Assembly: GCA_040755155.1 (NCBI GenBank)
Contig: JBFMBP010000102.1
Location: forward strand, 61,823 to 125,822
Direction of reading: 5' to 3'
Source: Candidatus Omnitrophota bacterium
Lineage (GTDB): Bacteria > Hinthialibacterota > Hinthialibacteria > Hinthialibacterales > Hinthialibacteraceae
Length of the DNA: 64,000 nt
Within the stretch, counting starts at the first letter, position 1, and every line of letters begins with the position of its first letter. Below the pieces are notes generated by a model. It was not told where the DNA came from and made no database searches. It saw nothing but the letters and a program-made list of their open reading frames with translations. The position numbers and the translations under genes are program-made. Below, in pieces: positions 46,040 through 54,126 of the stretch.

Positions 46040-47269
46040 TCACCCAAAAATCCTGTCCCGCTCCCGCTGGTTGTATTCCAGCTTATCCTCCAACGTCATC
46101 TTGGAGAAATCCGGCTCCGTCTCGCCTGCCATGCGCGGCTTGATTGCGGCTTTCGCCGGTTCCGGACGATACGGCGCAGCCGCCGCTGGAGCGGATTGCG
46201 TTCGCAAAGGATTGGCGGCAATGCTCACGGTCGAACCACCCGCATAGCTCATGCTGACGTCGGTGATCTTCATATCGTCTTCCAAACTGCGGATGGGCCG
46301 AATCCCCATCTCTTTCAAAACGGCGTGATAGGCTTTTACGCCTTCTTCCGCCGAAATCTCGCCGTCTACGATCATACGCAGAAACTTGATGAATACGAGT
46401 TGGTCTTCCGCATTGTTGATCTTCCGTCCAAAAAGCGCCACGCGCCCGCCGTATTTCTGCGTATCGGCGATCAGTTTGAAAGCGTCGTAGGTCGTTCCGG
46501 CGGAACCGCCGAGAATACCGACAATGATGCTCGAATCGTAAGAAACCAATTCCTCCAACGATTTCGGACCGTGATAAACCATTTTGAGAAAAAGCGGCCG
46601 CCCCTTCAACGTTACGCCCGCCAGAGAACGCACGATGGCGTCGTTGACGAAATCGCCTATCTTCTCCAGCGGCACGGTTCCGGGGATATTCGGATCGAAG
46701 ACTTCGAGAAAATACCGGAAATTCTTCGCTTCCGCTTCCAGACGGAAATTCTTGAACGCTTCCAACGAAGCCACGTCGCGCTCCAGGTCGTTATTGAAGG
46801 TCATGGAATATAACCCCAGATTCGTTCCCAAATGCCGTTCCTCCGGCCCGCATTCCATCTTGCCGCATTGCAAATGATCGATGGTGGCAGTGCGGAACGG
46901 ACGCGACGCCATCGAAGCGTAGGAACTGCCCCGAAACGTATGGATATCCGTTGTATCGTTGACGCGCCCGGCGGGCGTTACGCGGGAATTGTCGAACAAG
47001 CGTTCCTGGATCGTCAACACCTCGTTGCTGCTGGCCGACATCAGCATAATGTCCACAATCCCCTGCCGCACCACCTGCCGCATCATATCGCGGTATTCGT
47101 GAATATTGCGGAATTTTACTTCCCCGTGATGGTATTCCGGCGAAACCGGCCCGCACGAGCGCACCCCCCGCGCCATATCGGCGTCCTTGGCGTCGCATAT
47201 AATAAAAGCCCTGCTGTTGGGATTGGCGCGGATTTCCGCGATCTTCTTGTCTAAAGATTTCTCAACCAT
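46040..47269 (-). CDS. TIM-barrel aldolase-like protein of unknown function
   Basis: 409 residues, no signal peptide. Alternating strand/helix pattern with VRQGIVDIMLMSASSNEVLT, FRYFLEVFDPNIPG, GRPLFLKMVYHGPKSLEELV and SSIIVGILGGSAGTTYDAFK suggests a beta/alpha barrel. The phosphate-type loop IVGILGGSAGTT near strand 7-8 and the Lys in LFLKMVYHG resemble class I aldolase barrels (DeoC/LacD-like), but I cannot name a substrate. A cysteine-containing stretch HLQCGKMECGPEERHLG is conserved-looking and unusual. The C-terminal 60 residues are Ala/Pro-rich linker and a basic tail. Confidence 0.55.
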   Translation of the reverse strand: MVEKSLDKKIAEIRANPNSRAFIICDAKDADMARGVRSCGPVSPEYHHGEVKFRNIHEYRDMMRQVVRQGIVDIMLMSASSNEVLTIQERLFDNSRVTPAGRVNDTTDIHTFRGSSYASMASRPFRTATIDHLQCGKMECGPEERHLGTNLGLYSMTFNNDLERDVASLEAFKNFRLEAEAKNFRYFLEVFDPNIPGTVPLEKIGDFVNDAIVRSLAGVTLKGRPLFLKMVYHGPKSLEELVSYDSSIIVGILGGSAGTTYDAFKLIADTQKYGGRVALFGRKINNAEDQLVFIKFLRMIVDGEISAEEGVKAYHAVLKEMGIRPIRSLEDDMKITDVSMSYAGGSTVSIAANPLRTQSAPAAAAPYRPEPAKAAIKPRMAGETEPDFSKMTLEDKLEYNQRERDRIFG

Positions 47270-47358
47270 CGTCCTGTTTGTTCCTCATGCTGTAGAATGT
47301 TATTTTGAATAGATTTTTTCCATCGAATAGCAATAGACTAGGCGAATTTCCTCCAAAG

Positions 47359-47565
47359 TCAACTTTTCGAATCGGCATCCCCTTGGTTTTGACCGCTCGG
47401 CGACGGTTGGGCGCCGCTTGGCGCCGGCGCTGGGCTGGAAGGCTTTGGAGAAAACGGCAGAATCGACTCTGAAGGTCTAGGCGTAGTTGGTCCTGGATTT
47501 ACTCCTCCTTTTTGTATAGAACCTTCGCCAAGAAAGTTAAAAATGGAAAACTTTTTCTTAGACAT
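47359..47565 (-). CDS. Small proline-rich hypothetical protein
   Basis: 68 residues. A short basic start (MSKKKFSIFNFLGEG) is followed by a Pro/Ser-rich disordered tail (FSPKPSSPAPAPSGAQPSPS). AAGGAG lies 10 bases upstream of the ATG, which favours a real gene. No family recognised and no partner evident; it lies between the barrel gene and a DUF6338-like gene on the same strand. Confidence 0.5.
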   Translation of the reverse strand: MSKKKFSIFNFLGEGSIQKGGVNPGPTTPRPSESILPFSPKPSSPAPAPSGAQPSPSGQNQGDADSKS

Positions 47566-47601
47566 GATCTTTATTCTCCTTATTAACGAATCTTTCTTAT
47601 T

Positions 47602-48243
47602 CTACTGTATTATAGGCAATTCAAGAAACTCGATTATCATTTTCTCTTTTGCCTTAGGAAGGTATATCGCGGGAATATCCCCAATTTTTACACCTGAGGA
47701 ATTCACATATAGTTGAACTTTAGTCAAAAATAATTCATCCTTTTCCGCGCCTGTTGAAAAAGCGAATACCCATCCATAATAGGCCCGATCATGTTCAAAA
47801 TCTCGTACAACCACCCAAGAATAAAGTCCTCTATTCATAATATGAGAAAAAGCATCCACGTCTCCATGCTTTCTCGTCGCCCCGATCCGCCGGGCAAATC
47901 TATGAAGCCATTCATAAGTATACGCATACGTAAATAGAAATCCCAAAAACACCGAAAGAATGGATACCCTCAAAATTTCCCCAAAACTGATTTTCGCGCT
48001 TCGATCCGAAATCGAATTTAGTAAATGAAAGGGAAAATTATCTTCGCCTGTTATCCAATTGGCGATAGTAAGGAAAATATAGTAGACGAAATAACAGAAG
48101 AAACCGTAGAGAAAGGAATAGAGAACGATATCGTAACCTTTATGTTCTTTATGCTCGGTCAATTCGTCCGTAATTTTATAGATGACGATTCCCGGCAGAA
48201 AAATCACCATAATATGTAGAGTGAATTCCGAAAGCGTAGACAT
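47602..48243 (-). CDS. DUF6338-like membrane protein
   Basis: 213 residues. Hydrophobic segments lie at about 7-24 (TLHIMVIFLPGIVIYKITD), 40-63 and 90-110. A cytoplasmic C-terminal part contains SWVVVRDFEHDRAYYGWVFA and ELFLTKVQLYVNSSG, the conserved region by which I recognise DUF6338: a WVxV..D...Y.G segment followed by a strand-rich end. These small membrane proteins have no known function, though some occur in defence-type contexts; nothing nearby supports that here. GGGGAG lies upstream. Confidence 0.6.
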   Translation of the reverse strand: MSTLSEFTLHIMVIFLPGIVIYKITDELTEHKEHKGYDIVLYSFLYGFFCYFVYYIFLTIANWITGEDNFPFHLLNSISDRSAKISFGEILRVSILSVFLGFLFTYAYTYEWLHRFARRIGATRKHGDVDAFSHIMNRGLYSWVVVRDFEHDRAYYGWVFAFSTGAEKDELFLTKVQLYVNSSGVKIGDIPAIYLPKAKEKMIIEFLELPIIQ

Positions 48244-48356
48244 TAATAAGAATTCTCCCCAAAAATTGCTAATGATTTCGATTCAAATAACCGTCTCGCT
48301 CAACGGTGCAATATACCCGCCCCATCCAGCGCCAGACAAGGTTTGCGCTGCTCCTC

Positions 48357-48998
48357 TTATCGGTTCGCAACGAGCGGCGCCAATCGACGCAACAATTCTT
48401 CCGCCAGTTCCTTTACCGGCTTTCTTCCGTCCAAAACGACATCCGCTTCCAATTTATAAGGCGCAACGTATTTTTCGTACATAGGCCGCACCGTTTCCAG
48501 ATATTGCCGGGCGATGGATTCGATATCCCTTCCGCGTTCGGCGATGTCGCGCCGGATGCGCCTGAGCAATCTAATGTCATCCGGCGCATCGCAATAGGCC
48601 GCCAAATCCAACCGCGCGCGAATTTCAGCGAAAGCGAACAACAGCGCCCCCTCGGCGAGAATCAAATCGCCTGGCGCCAACCGCTCTTCGCCTCGGCGCG
48701 CATGGATCGCAAAATCGTAAACTGGCGCGAAAATCTCATACCCCTCGGAGAGAAGCGAGAGATGCTTCAAAAAAAGTTCCCCATCCACCGCTTCGGGACA
48801 ATCGAAATTCATCCGTCCTCTTTCCTCTTTGGACAAAGGGGAAAGATCGCGGTAATACCGGTCCATACCGATGACGCAGATGGGATAAGGCGCCCGCTCC
48901 CGTAAACGCTTGGCCAAAACGCTTTTTCCGCCGCCGCTCCCCCCGCAAAGGCCGGCGACCGGAATTCGAACCTCTTTTTTCGAAGGAGGAATAATCAT
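48357..48998 (-). CDS. Uridine kinase-like P-loop kinase
   Basis: 213 residues. Walker A is LCGGSGGGKSVLAKRL (about 17-32). ICVIGMDRYYRDLSPLSKEE and NFDCPEAVDGELFLKHL match the nucleoside-binding region of uridine/cytidine kinases. GDLILAEGALLFAFAEIRAR and DIRLLRRIRRDIAERGRDIE supply the Walker B-like strand and the lid. It would phosphorylate uridine or a related substrate such as a sugar-containing nucleoside. The ATG overlaps the stop of an RsbW-like gene by 4 bases, so it is coupled to a signalling gene. Confidence 0.8.
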   Translation of the reverse strand: MIIPPSKKEVRIPVAGLCGGSGGGKSVLAKRLRERAPYPICVIGMDRYYRDLSPLSKEERGRMNFDCPEAVDGELFLKHLSLLSEGYEIFAPVYDFAIHARRGEERLAPGDLILAEGALLFAFAEIRARLDLAAYCDAPDDIRLLRRIRRDIAERGRDIESIARQYLETVRPMYEKYVAPYKLEADVVLDGRKPVKELAEELLRRLAPLVANR

Positions 48999-49468
48999 CC
49001 CAAGATGGATTCGCCGCCGCTGCGCGCGAAGAATTTTACGAGATGCAATCGGTTGCCCGCTTGAGGATCGTGGACGTAATGAACTTCATCCATTAAGGTT
49101 TTGATGATCTGCAACCCATATCCTCTTGTCCTCGTACGGTCGGAGGAGGGACAAAGAGGAAGAGCCTCGGCGAAATTTCGCGAAAAATCCTTACCGTTGT
49201 CATGAATGGTGATGCGGAAATGGTCATTCTTGATTTCGACGTCGATCCGCACTTTCGTTCGCGGATGCTCCCCCTCTACTTCGCGGATTGCTTCGATGGA
49301 ATTGGCGCAGGCTTCGTCCAAGCACATTTCCAGTTGAACGGCCTCTTCCGCCGCAAGGTTCAAATGCTTGGCTAGGCAGTTAGCGAAACTGCGCACCAGC
49401 GCCAAATATTGGAGATGCGCGGAAATTTCGATCGAAATATCCGCATTCCGCTCAATGGAAGCTCCCAT
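48995..49468 (-). CDS. RsbW/SpoIIAB-type anti-sigma regulatory kinase (HATPase)
   Basis: 157 residues. GHKL ATPase motifs: N box DEACANSIEAI (about 68-78), G1 box TIHDNGKDFSRNF, and G2 box RTRGYGLQIIKTLMDEV (about 120-136). Single-domain proteins of this kind phosphorylate STAS partners or hold sigma factors. A STAS protein is encoded 116 bases upstream on the same strand, matching the RsbV-RsbW pairing. Its 3' end overlaps the start of the uridine-kinase gene. No sigma factor gene is in the window. Confidence 0.85.
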   Translation of the reverse strand: MGASIERNADISIEISAHLQYLALVRSFANCLAKHLNLAAEEAVQLEMCLDEACANSIEAIREVEGEHPRTKVRIDVEIKNDHFRITIHDNGKDFSRNFAEALPLCPSSDRTRTRGYGLQIIKTLMDEVHYVHDPQAGNRLHLVKFFARSGGESILG

Positions 49469-49584
49469 CTTCCGCCAACCTCCCCGCTTATTCGGCTGCG
49501 TTCGCCGATGAACGCCTTTGAAACGATGATAACCTTAGCCGCCATGAGAACAATATCCAAAGCGGTTGGAACGGAACCGTTTCC

Positions 49585-49998
49585 CTAATAGCTGTCTTCC
49601 ACCGGCGTTTTTTCGTCGTCGGCAGCCGCTTTGATATCGTTCTCTAAGGCTTTTGCAGCCGCTTCTACATCCAGATAAATGCGAATCAATCGCGAAAATC
49701 CTAAAATATCGAACAGTTGCTGGATCTTGGACGATAAATTTGCCAATTTCAAATCGCCGCCGCGGCTCCGGATCTCTTGGAGCATCCCCATCAAAACGCC
49801 CAGTCCCGCGCTGCTGATGTATTCCAACTTGCCCAAATCTACAATAATCCAATTCGCTCCGTTGTCGATCAGTTTTTGGAGATGATCTTGCAATTGGGGA
49901 AACGTGCTTGAATCCACATAGCCTTCCACTTCGACAATCATGAAAGCTATATCGTCAACTTTTCCGCTCTTCGTGCTTAGATTGAATTTGTCTAACAT
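49585..49998 (-). CDS. STAS-domain anti-sigma factor antagonist
   Basis: 137 residues from the ATG at 49998 (an ATG at 50013 would add five residues; AGAGGATC lies upstream of the shorter start). The STAS core contains VDSSTFPQLQDHLQKLIDNG, WIIVDLGKLEYISSAGLGVL and GGDLKLANLSSKIQQLFDIL. The phosphorylatable serine by alignment is Ser63 (second Ser of YISSAGLG). It is the probable substrate and partner of the RsbW-like kinase downstream. The C-terminal acidic tail (NDIKAAADDEKTPVEDSY) is extra. Confidence 0.87.
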   Translation of the reverse strand: MLDKFNLSTKSGKVDDIAFMIVEVEGYVDSSTFPQLQDHLQKLIDNGANWIIVDLGKLEYISSAGLGVLMGMLQEIRSRGGDLKLANLSSKIQQLFDILGFSRLIRIYLDVEAAAKALENDIKAAADDEKTPVEDSY

Positions 49999-50190
49999 AA
50001 CGATCCTCTCCATCGGCGGGGGCCGTTGTCCCTTGAGCTCGCGCCCGGCAATGACGCTAGAACTGGCCGAATCTCTTCCTTTATTCTACTTTCATGACGA
50101 CATCCGTAACGGCTCACTAAATAAATTATAATAGAAAATTTATTAAAAACGCAAAAAATATAGCCTCGATATGGGACATATTTTATCGCT

Positions 50191-51066
50191 CTACCGAAAA
50201 TCCTTCCTGTAAACCGCCCCCGTCTTTAGCGTATTTTCTTGCTCCGCATATTCTGCATAGACGAATCCCTCCTGCAATGCGGCGCCTCCCGTTTCGCCAT
50301 TGCAATTGAGCGCCATGAACGCCAATTGAAAATCGATATTGGGACGATTGCGTTCCACGACGCGCAAGATGAGCTTTTCGCACGCCTTCTGCGGACATAA
50401 ACCGTTGCGCATAAATTCCACAATGGCGAAGGAACCGCAGACTTCGATCGCCCGTTCCCCCACTCCCGTACCCACGGCGCCGCCGACTTGCCCATCCAAG
50501 TAAAGGCCGCAGCCGATAAGCGGCGAATCGCCCACTCTTCCGCTCCATTTCATGGCCAAGCCGCTGGTTGTGCACGCCGCCGCCATGTCCTCCTGGGCAT
50601 CCAGGGACAATACGCCAATCGTATCGTGTCCCTTATCCGCTTCCTTTTTTTTCAACTGTTCGGCGTACCAGGCGGCGCTCTTTTCCGTTAATAGCGTCTC
50701 CTCTTTGAAGCCGTGCTTGAGAGCAAAACTCTTGGCGCCTTCTCCGACGAGAAAAATATGCTTCTTCTCTTCCAAGATTTTCCGCGCCACGCCGATGGGA
50801 TTGCGGATGCCCTCCAAAGCGCCCACGGCGCCCATTCTCCCGGTTTTCCCATCGATGATCGCGGCGTCCAATTGCACGACGCCCATTTCGTTGGGATATC
50901 CGCCATAGCCGACGCTGGTTTCGTTGGGATCGCTCTCGATGAGTACCGCCGCCGCTTCCACGGCGTCTAGCGCGTTTCCGTCGCTGGTGAGAATTTCCCA
51001 CCCCGCCTCGTTGGCCCGCAGACCAAACCGCCATGTGGACAATATAATTGGAGATCGCTTCGCCAT
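50191..51066 (-). CDS. Ntn-hydrolase asparaginase (aspartylglucosaminidase / isoaspartyl peptidase type)
   Basis: 291 residues. The self-cleavage site is GHDTIGVLSLD with the nucleophile Thr149. Surrounding regions GNALDAVEAAAVLIESDP, GYGGYPNEMGVVQLDAAI and SGRVGDSPLIGCGLYLDGQV match the family. The precursor would split before Thr149 into alpha and beta subunits and then cleave N4-(GlcNAc)-Asn or isoaspartyl peptides. Unlike many bacterial relatives, no signal peptide is present. GAGGAAAAGAGG lies upstream of the ATG. Located just before the exported enzyme cassette but on the opposite strand. Confidence 0.88.
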   Translation of the reverse strand: MAKRSPIILSTWRFGLRANEAGWEILTSDGNALDAVEAAAVLIESDPNETSVGYGGYPNEMGVVQLDAAIIDGKTGRMGAVGALEGIRNPIGVARKILEEKKHIFLVGEGAKSFALKHGFKEETLLTEKSAAWYAEQLKKKEADKGHDTIGVLSLDAQEDMAAACTTSGLAMKWSGRVGDSPLIGCGLYLDGQVGGAVGTGVGERAIEVCGSFAIVEFMRNGLCPQKACEKLILRVVERNRPNIDFQLAFMALNCNGETGGAALQEGFVYAEYAEQENTLKTGAVYRKDFR

Positions 51067-51337
51067 ATCCTCTTTTCTCCTCGAAAATCAATATGCTTGA
51101 GTATGCACGATACTTTCCATAGGGCAAAGGGCGCAGCGATTTCGTTTTACGATAGACTCTAACCTTTGCAATATAAAATTTCAAAATTTTAGCGTATAAA
51201 AACCGCAAATAAATGATTCCGCTTTTTATCCAACTGATCCTCTTCGAACAAAGGAAAAAGTAAAATTTCCGTCTCTATTCAAATAGATTAAGGGATGGTA
51301 TTTTGTTGAAATCAATCCAATATGGATGGGAAGAATC

Positions 51338-52696
51338 ATGAAACCGAATAATTGTTTTAGCCGCCGCTCTCTCTTGAAATCGCTAAGCGCGGGAGGATTG
51401 TTAGCCGCCGCCCTATCGCCATTCGTCATCGAAGAAGAAATCGCTTTCGCTTCCCAAGATATAAATCGCGCTTCCAGGCCGTCGGGATTGAAGATTACCG
51501 ACATGCGCATCGCTTGGATCAAAGACGCGCCAATGCGCTGCCCCATCATCCGCATCGACACGAATCAAGATATCTATGGCTTGGGCGAAGTGCGGGACGG
51601 CGCCAGCGAGAAATACGCACTCTTTCTCAAGAGCCGCCTCCTCGGCGAAAATCCCTGCAATGTGGAAAAGATTTTTAAAAAAATCAAGCAATTCGGCCAT
51701 CATGGCCGTCAGGGCGGCGGCGTCTCCGCCGTAGAAATGGCCTTGTGGGACCTGGCCGGAAAAGCGTACGGCGTTCCCGTTTACCAACTGCTGGGCGGAA
51801 AATACCGCGACAAAATCCGCATTTACTGCGACACGGCGATGTCCACCGATCCCAAAGTTTTCGCGCAGCGCATGAAGGAAAGAGTAGAGAGAGGCTTTAC
51901 TTATCTCAAAATGGATTTAGGCATTAATCTTCTGCGCGGCATTCCCGGCGTCGTCACCCAGCCCAGCGGCGCTCAATACGACAACATAACGCCGCATCCC
52001 TTCACTGGCATAGAAATCACTCATAAAGGCGTTGATCTGCTAGCGGGCTTCGTGGAAGAAGTGCGCAATGCCATTGGCTACGAAATTCCTCTCGCCGCCG
52101 ATCATTTCGGACATATCGGCGTTAATAGTTGCATTCGCCTCGGCAAAGAGCTGGAACCTTTCCAAATAGCCTGGTTGGAGGATATGGTTCCCTGGCAATA
52201 TCCCGATCTCTTAAAGAAAATCACCGACGCCATTGACGTTCCCACGCTGACGGGCGAGGACATTTATCTCAAGGAAGATTTTATCAAGTTGATTGATGTT
52301 GGAGCGGTGGATATGATCCATCCCGACCTGGCCACGGCGGGCGGCATCCTCGAAACCAAGAAGATCGGCGATTATGCTGAAGAGAAAGGCGTCCCTATGG
52401 CGATGCACTTCGCCGGAACGCCCGTCTCCTGCATGGCGAATGTCCACTGCGCCGCCGCCACGCAGAACTTTCTCGCTTTGGAAAACCATTCCGTGGATAT
52501 TCCCTGGTGGGACGACCTTGTAACCGGTCCCGCCAAGCCCATCATCCAAAACGGATTCATCCCCGTCCCCGAAACGCCAGGGCTGGGAGTGGAATTGAAC
52601 GAGGAAGTTATGAAAGAGCATTTACTGACGCCGGGATATTTCGAACCTACGCCGGAATGGGATCGCATTCGATCTCACGACAGATTATGGAGTTGA
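51338..52696 (+). CDS. Tat-exported enolase-superfamily dehydratase-like enzyme
   Basis: 452 residues from the ATG at 51338 (GGGAAGA upstream; an ATG at 51326 adds four). The N-terminus SRRSLLKSLSAGGLLAAAL is a twin-arginine signal. The mandelate-racemase-like core shows VSAVEMALWDLAGKAYGVPV, YLKMDLGINLLRG (Lys), PLAADHFGHIG (Asp), IAWLEDMVPWQYP (Glu) and TLTGEDIYLKEDF (Glu), with DMIHPDLATAGGI and PMAMHFAGTP later. Such enzymes dehydrate sugar acids or racemise them. Export to the periplasm is unusual for the superfamily. It begins a run of exported sugar-related enzymes. Confidence 0.85.
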   Translation: MKPNNCFSRRSLLKSLSAGGLLAAALSPFVIEEEIAFASQDINRASRPSGLKITDMRIAWIKDAPMRCPIIRIDTNQDIYGLGEVRDGASEKYALFLKSRLLGENPCNVEKIFKKIKQFGHHGRQGGGVSAVEMALWDLAGKAYGVPVYQLLGGKYRDKIRIYCDTAMSTDPKVFAQRMKERVERGFTYLKMDLGINLLRGIPGVVTQPSGAQYDNITPHPFTGIEITHKGVDLLAGFVEEVRNAIGYEIPLAADHFGHIGVNSCIRLGKELEPFQIAWLEDMVPWQYPDLLKKITDAIDVPTLTGEDIYLKEDFIKLIDVGAVDMIHPDLATAGGILETKKIGDYAEEKGVPMAMHFAGTPVSCMANVHCAAATQNFLALENHSVDIPWWDDLVTGPAKPIIQNGFIPVPETPGLGVELNEEVMKEHLLTPGYFEPTPEWDRIRSHDRLWS

Positions 52697-52698
52697 TA

Positions 52699-52754
52699 TT
52701 TGATAACTCCTGTCACGCATTTCCTTGCCCTTTGGGCTGGTCTTTACCAACAAG
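52699..52754. repeat. Dispersed repeat, family E
   Basis: TAACTCCTGTCACGCATTTC then CTTGCCCTTTGGGCTGGTCT, similar to 31861-31920. It begins 2 bases after the stop of the dehydratase gene. Confidence 0.5.
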
Positions 52755-52806
52755 TCGGATTTACAGTTCATGCGCATACGGAAGATTTATTTTTTGCCGC
52801 GTTTTC

Positions 52807-53041
52807 GAATCGCGAAACCACGAAATGGCGCGAAATCCACGAATTTTTTAAATCACGGATTTCATGGACGATTCGGATTCTATGGAGTTACTATGCGTTT
52901 TTCCGTCCCAGCCTTGAAAGGCTGGGCTATTATCAAATGCCCCTTAAAAGGGGCAAACGACACTAGCCCGCCGTTTCAACGGCGGGTTGACTACCAATTT
53001 TTTTTCGTGTTTTTCTTTTTCATTTCGCGTTTTCGCGATTC
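52807..53041. repeat. Composite inverted repeat enclosing a family B element
   Basis: The left arm starts GAATCGCGAAACCACGAAAT (52807) and the right arm, read on the other strand, starts GAATCGCGAAAACGCGAAAT (from 53041). The first 11 bases are identical and similarity continues, with interruptions, for about 40 bases. The family B element 52907-52986 lies between the arms. No gene is seen in 52697-53120 (424 bp). Confidence 0.6.
52907..52986. repeat. Dispersed palindromic repeat, family B (80 bp)
   Basis: Three hairpins in a row: CAGCCTTGAAAGGCTG, GCCCCTTAAAAGGGGC and CCCGCCGTTTCAACGGCGGG. A second copy of exactly the same length is at 57737-57816. The outer parts GGGCTATTATC and GACACTAGCCC are partly complementary, fully so in the other copy. 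Confidence 0.85.
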
Positions 53042-53120
53042 AATACGAGACGCAAACCATTACTCTTTTTTATCGCGCGTAACATGAGTCAATAATTGTT
53101 ATTAGGAGGATCATACTATC

Positions 53121-53996
53121 ATGAATCGAAAACTTATCTTCGCCATTGCTATTCTCTGCGCAATTGCCCATCTCGCCGCCGCGCAATATGGAACCTTTTC
53201 CAAGGAAGAGCGGATTCTTTATACCAAAAAGAACCCCTACGACCGTTTCGAAGACGGGCGTCCCCGCGTTCCCGACGATATTTTAAAAAGGATGAAAGAC
53301 GTTTCCATCGAAGAAGCTTGGAGCGTATTGAAATCCAACGGTTATAAATTCCAGTTCACAGGCGATTGGATCAACGTCCATCCCGACCGCATCCTCGTAG
53401 GCCGCGCCGTTACGGCGGCTTTCATGCCCAAGCGGCCGGACATCGAAGAGACGACCAACGATCTGGGCGAGCAGGATAAGCGCATCGGAGCGCAAAATTC
53501 CTGGGTCATCGATACGTTGGTGGAGAATGACGTCATCGTCGTCGATCTTTTCGGCAAAATCAAAGAAGGCACCTTCGCTGGGGACAACCTCGCCACCTCG
53601 ATCTACGCTAAAACCAAAACCGGCATGGTCATTGACGGCGGCGTTCGCGACTTGGACGGCATCTTCGAAATTCCCCATTTCAGCGTCTTCATTCGCGGCG
53701 TCGATCCCACCGCTCTCCTCGATGTAACCCTCATGGGCATCAACATCCCCATCCGCATCGGCGAAGCGACGGTCATGCCTGGCGACGTGGTGCTGGGAAG
53801 GCGCGAGGGAATCATCTTCATTCCGCCCCATCTGGCGGAAAAAGTCGTCGTCAGTTCCGAAGACGTGCGCGAGCGCGACCAGTTCGGTCACCAACGGCTG
53901 CGCGAAGGCAAATATACCCCCGGCCAGATCGACCGCCAATGGACTGCGGAAATCGAAGAAGATTTCAATCAATGGAAAAAAGAGAAAAACAAATGA
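53121..53996 (+). CDS. Secreted RraA-like (HMG/CHA aldolase family) protein
   Basis: 291 residues, signal peptide cleaved near residue 22 (AIAHLAAAQYG). The RraA core is recognisable: DIEETTNDLGEQDKRIGAQN, then EGTFAGDNLATSIYAKTKTG and MVIDGGVRDLDGIFEI, with the Gly-Asp/Glu-Asn-Leu-Ala and Asp-Gly-Gly-Val-Arg-Asp motifs that bind the divalent metal and substrate in these aldolases. MPGDVVLGRREGIIFIPPHL also fits. RraA-like proteins cleave 4-hydroxy-4-methyl-2-oxoglutarate-type substrates or bind RNase E. An exported form is unusual. AGGAGG precedes the ATG by 11 bases. Confidence 0.85.
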   Translation: MNRKLIFAIAILCAIAHLAAAQYGTFSKEERILYTKKNPYDRFEDGRPRVPDDILKRMKDVSIEEAWSVLKSNGYKFQFTGDWINVHPDRILVGRAVTAAFMPKRPDIEETTNDLGEQDKRIGAQNSWVIDTLVENDVIVVDLFGKIKEGTFAGDNLATSIYAKTKTGMVIDGGVRDLDGIFEIPHFSVFIRGVDPTALLDVTLMGINIPIRIGEATVMPGDVVLGRREGIIFIPPHLAEKVVVSSEDVRERDQFGHQRLREGKYTPGQIDRQWTAEIEEDFNQWKKEKNK

Positions 53997-54058
53997 GACT
54001 GGGAGACTGGGTGGCAAGGGCAAGGTTGTTTTCTTGCCCTTGACGAATCTGTAGTCCC

Positions 54059-54092
54059 GTAGGGTGGGCTCAAAGCGAAGCGTAGCCCACCA
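54059..54092. repeat. Dispersed palindromic repeat, family A
   Basis: GTAGGGTGGGCTCAAAGCGA followed by AGCGTAGCCCACCA, identical over 34 bases to the copy at 13811. It lies between the RraA-like and Gfo/Idh genes. Confidence 0.88.
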
Positions 54093-54126
54093 TTTCTTAT
54101 AAATTGATAAAACCGAGGAGCCTTCC

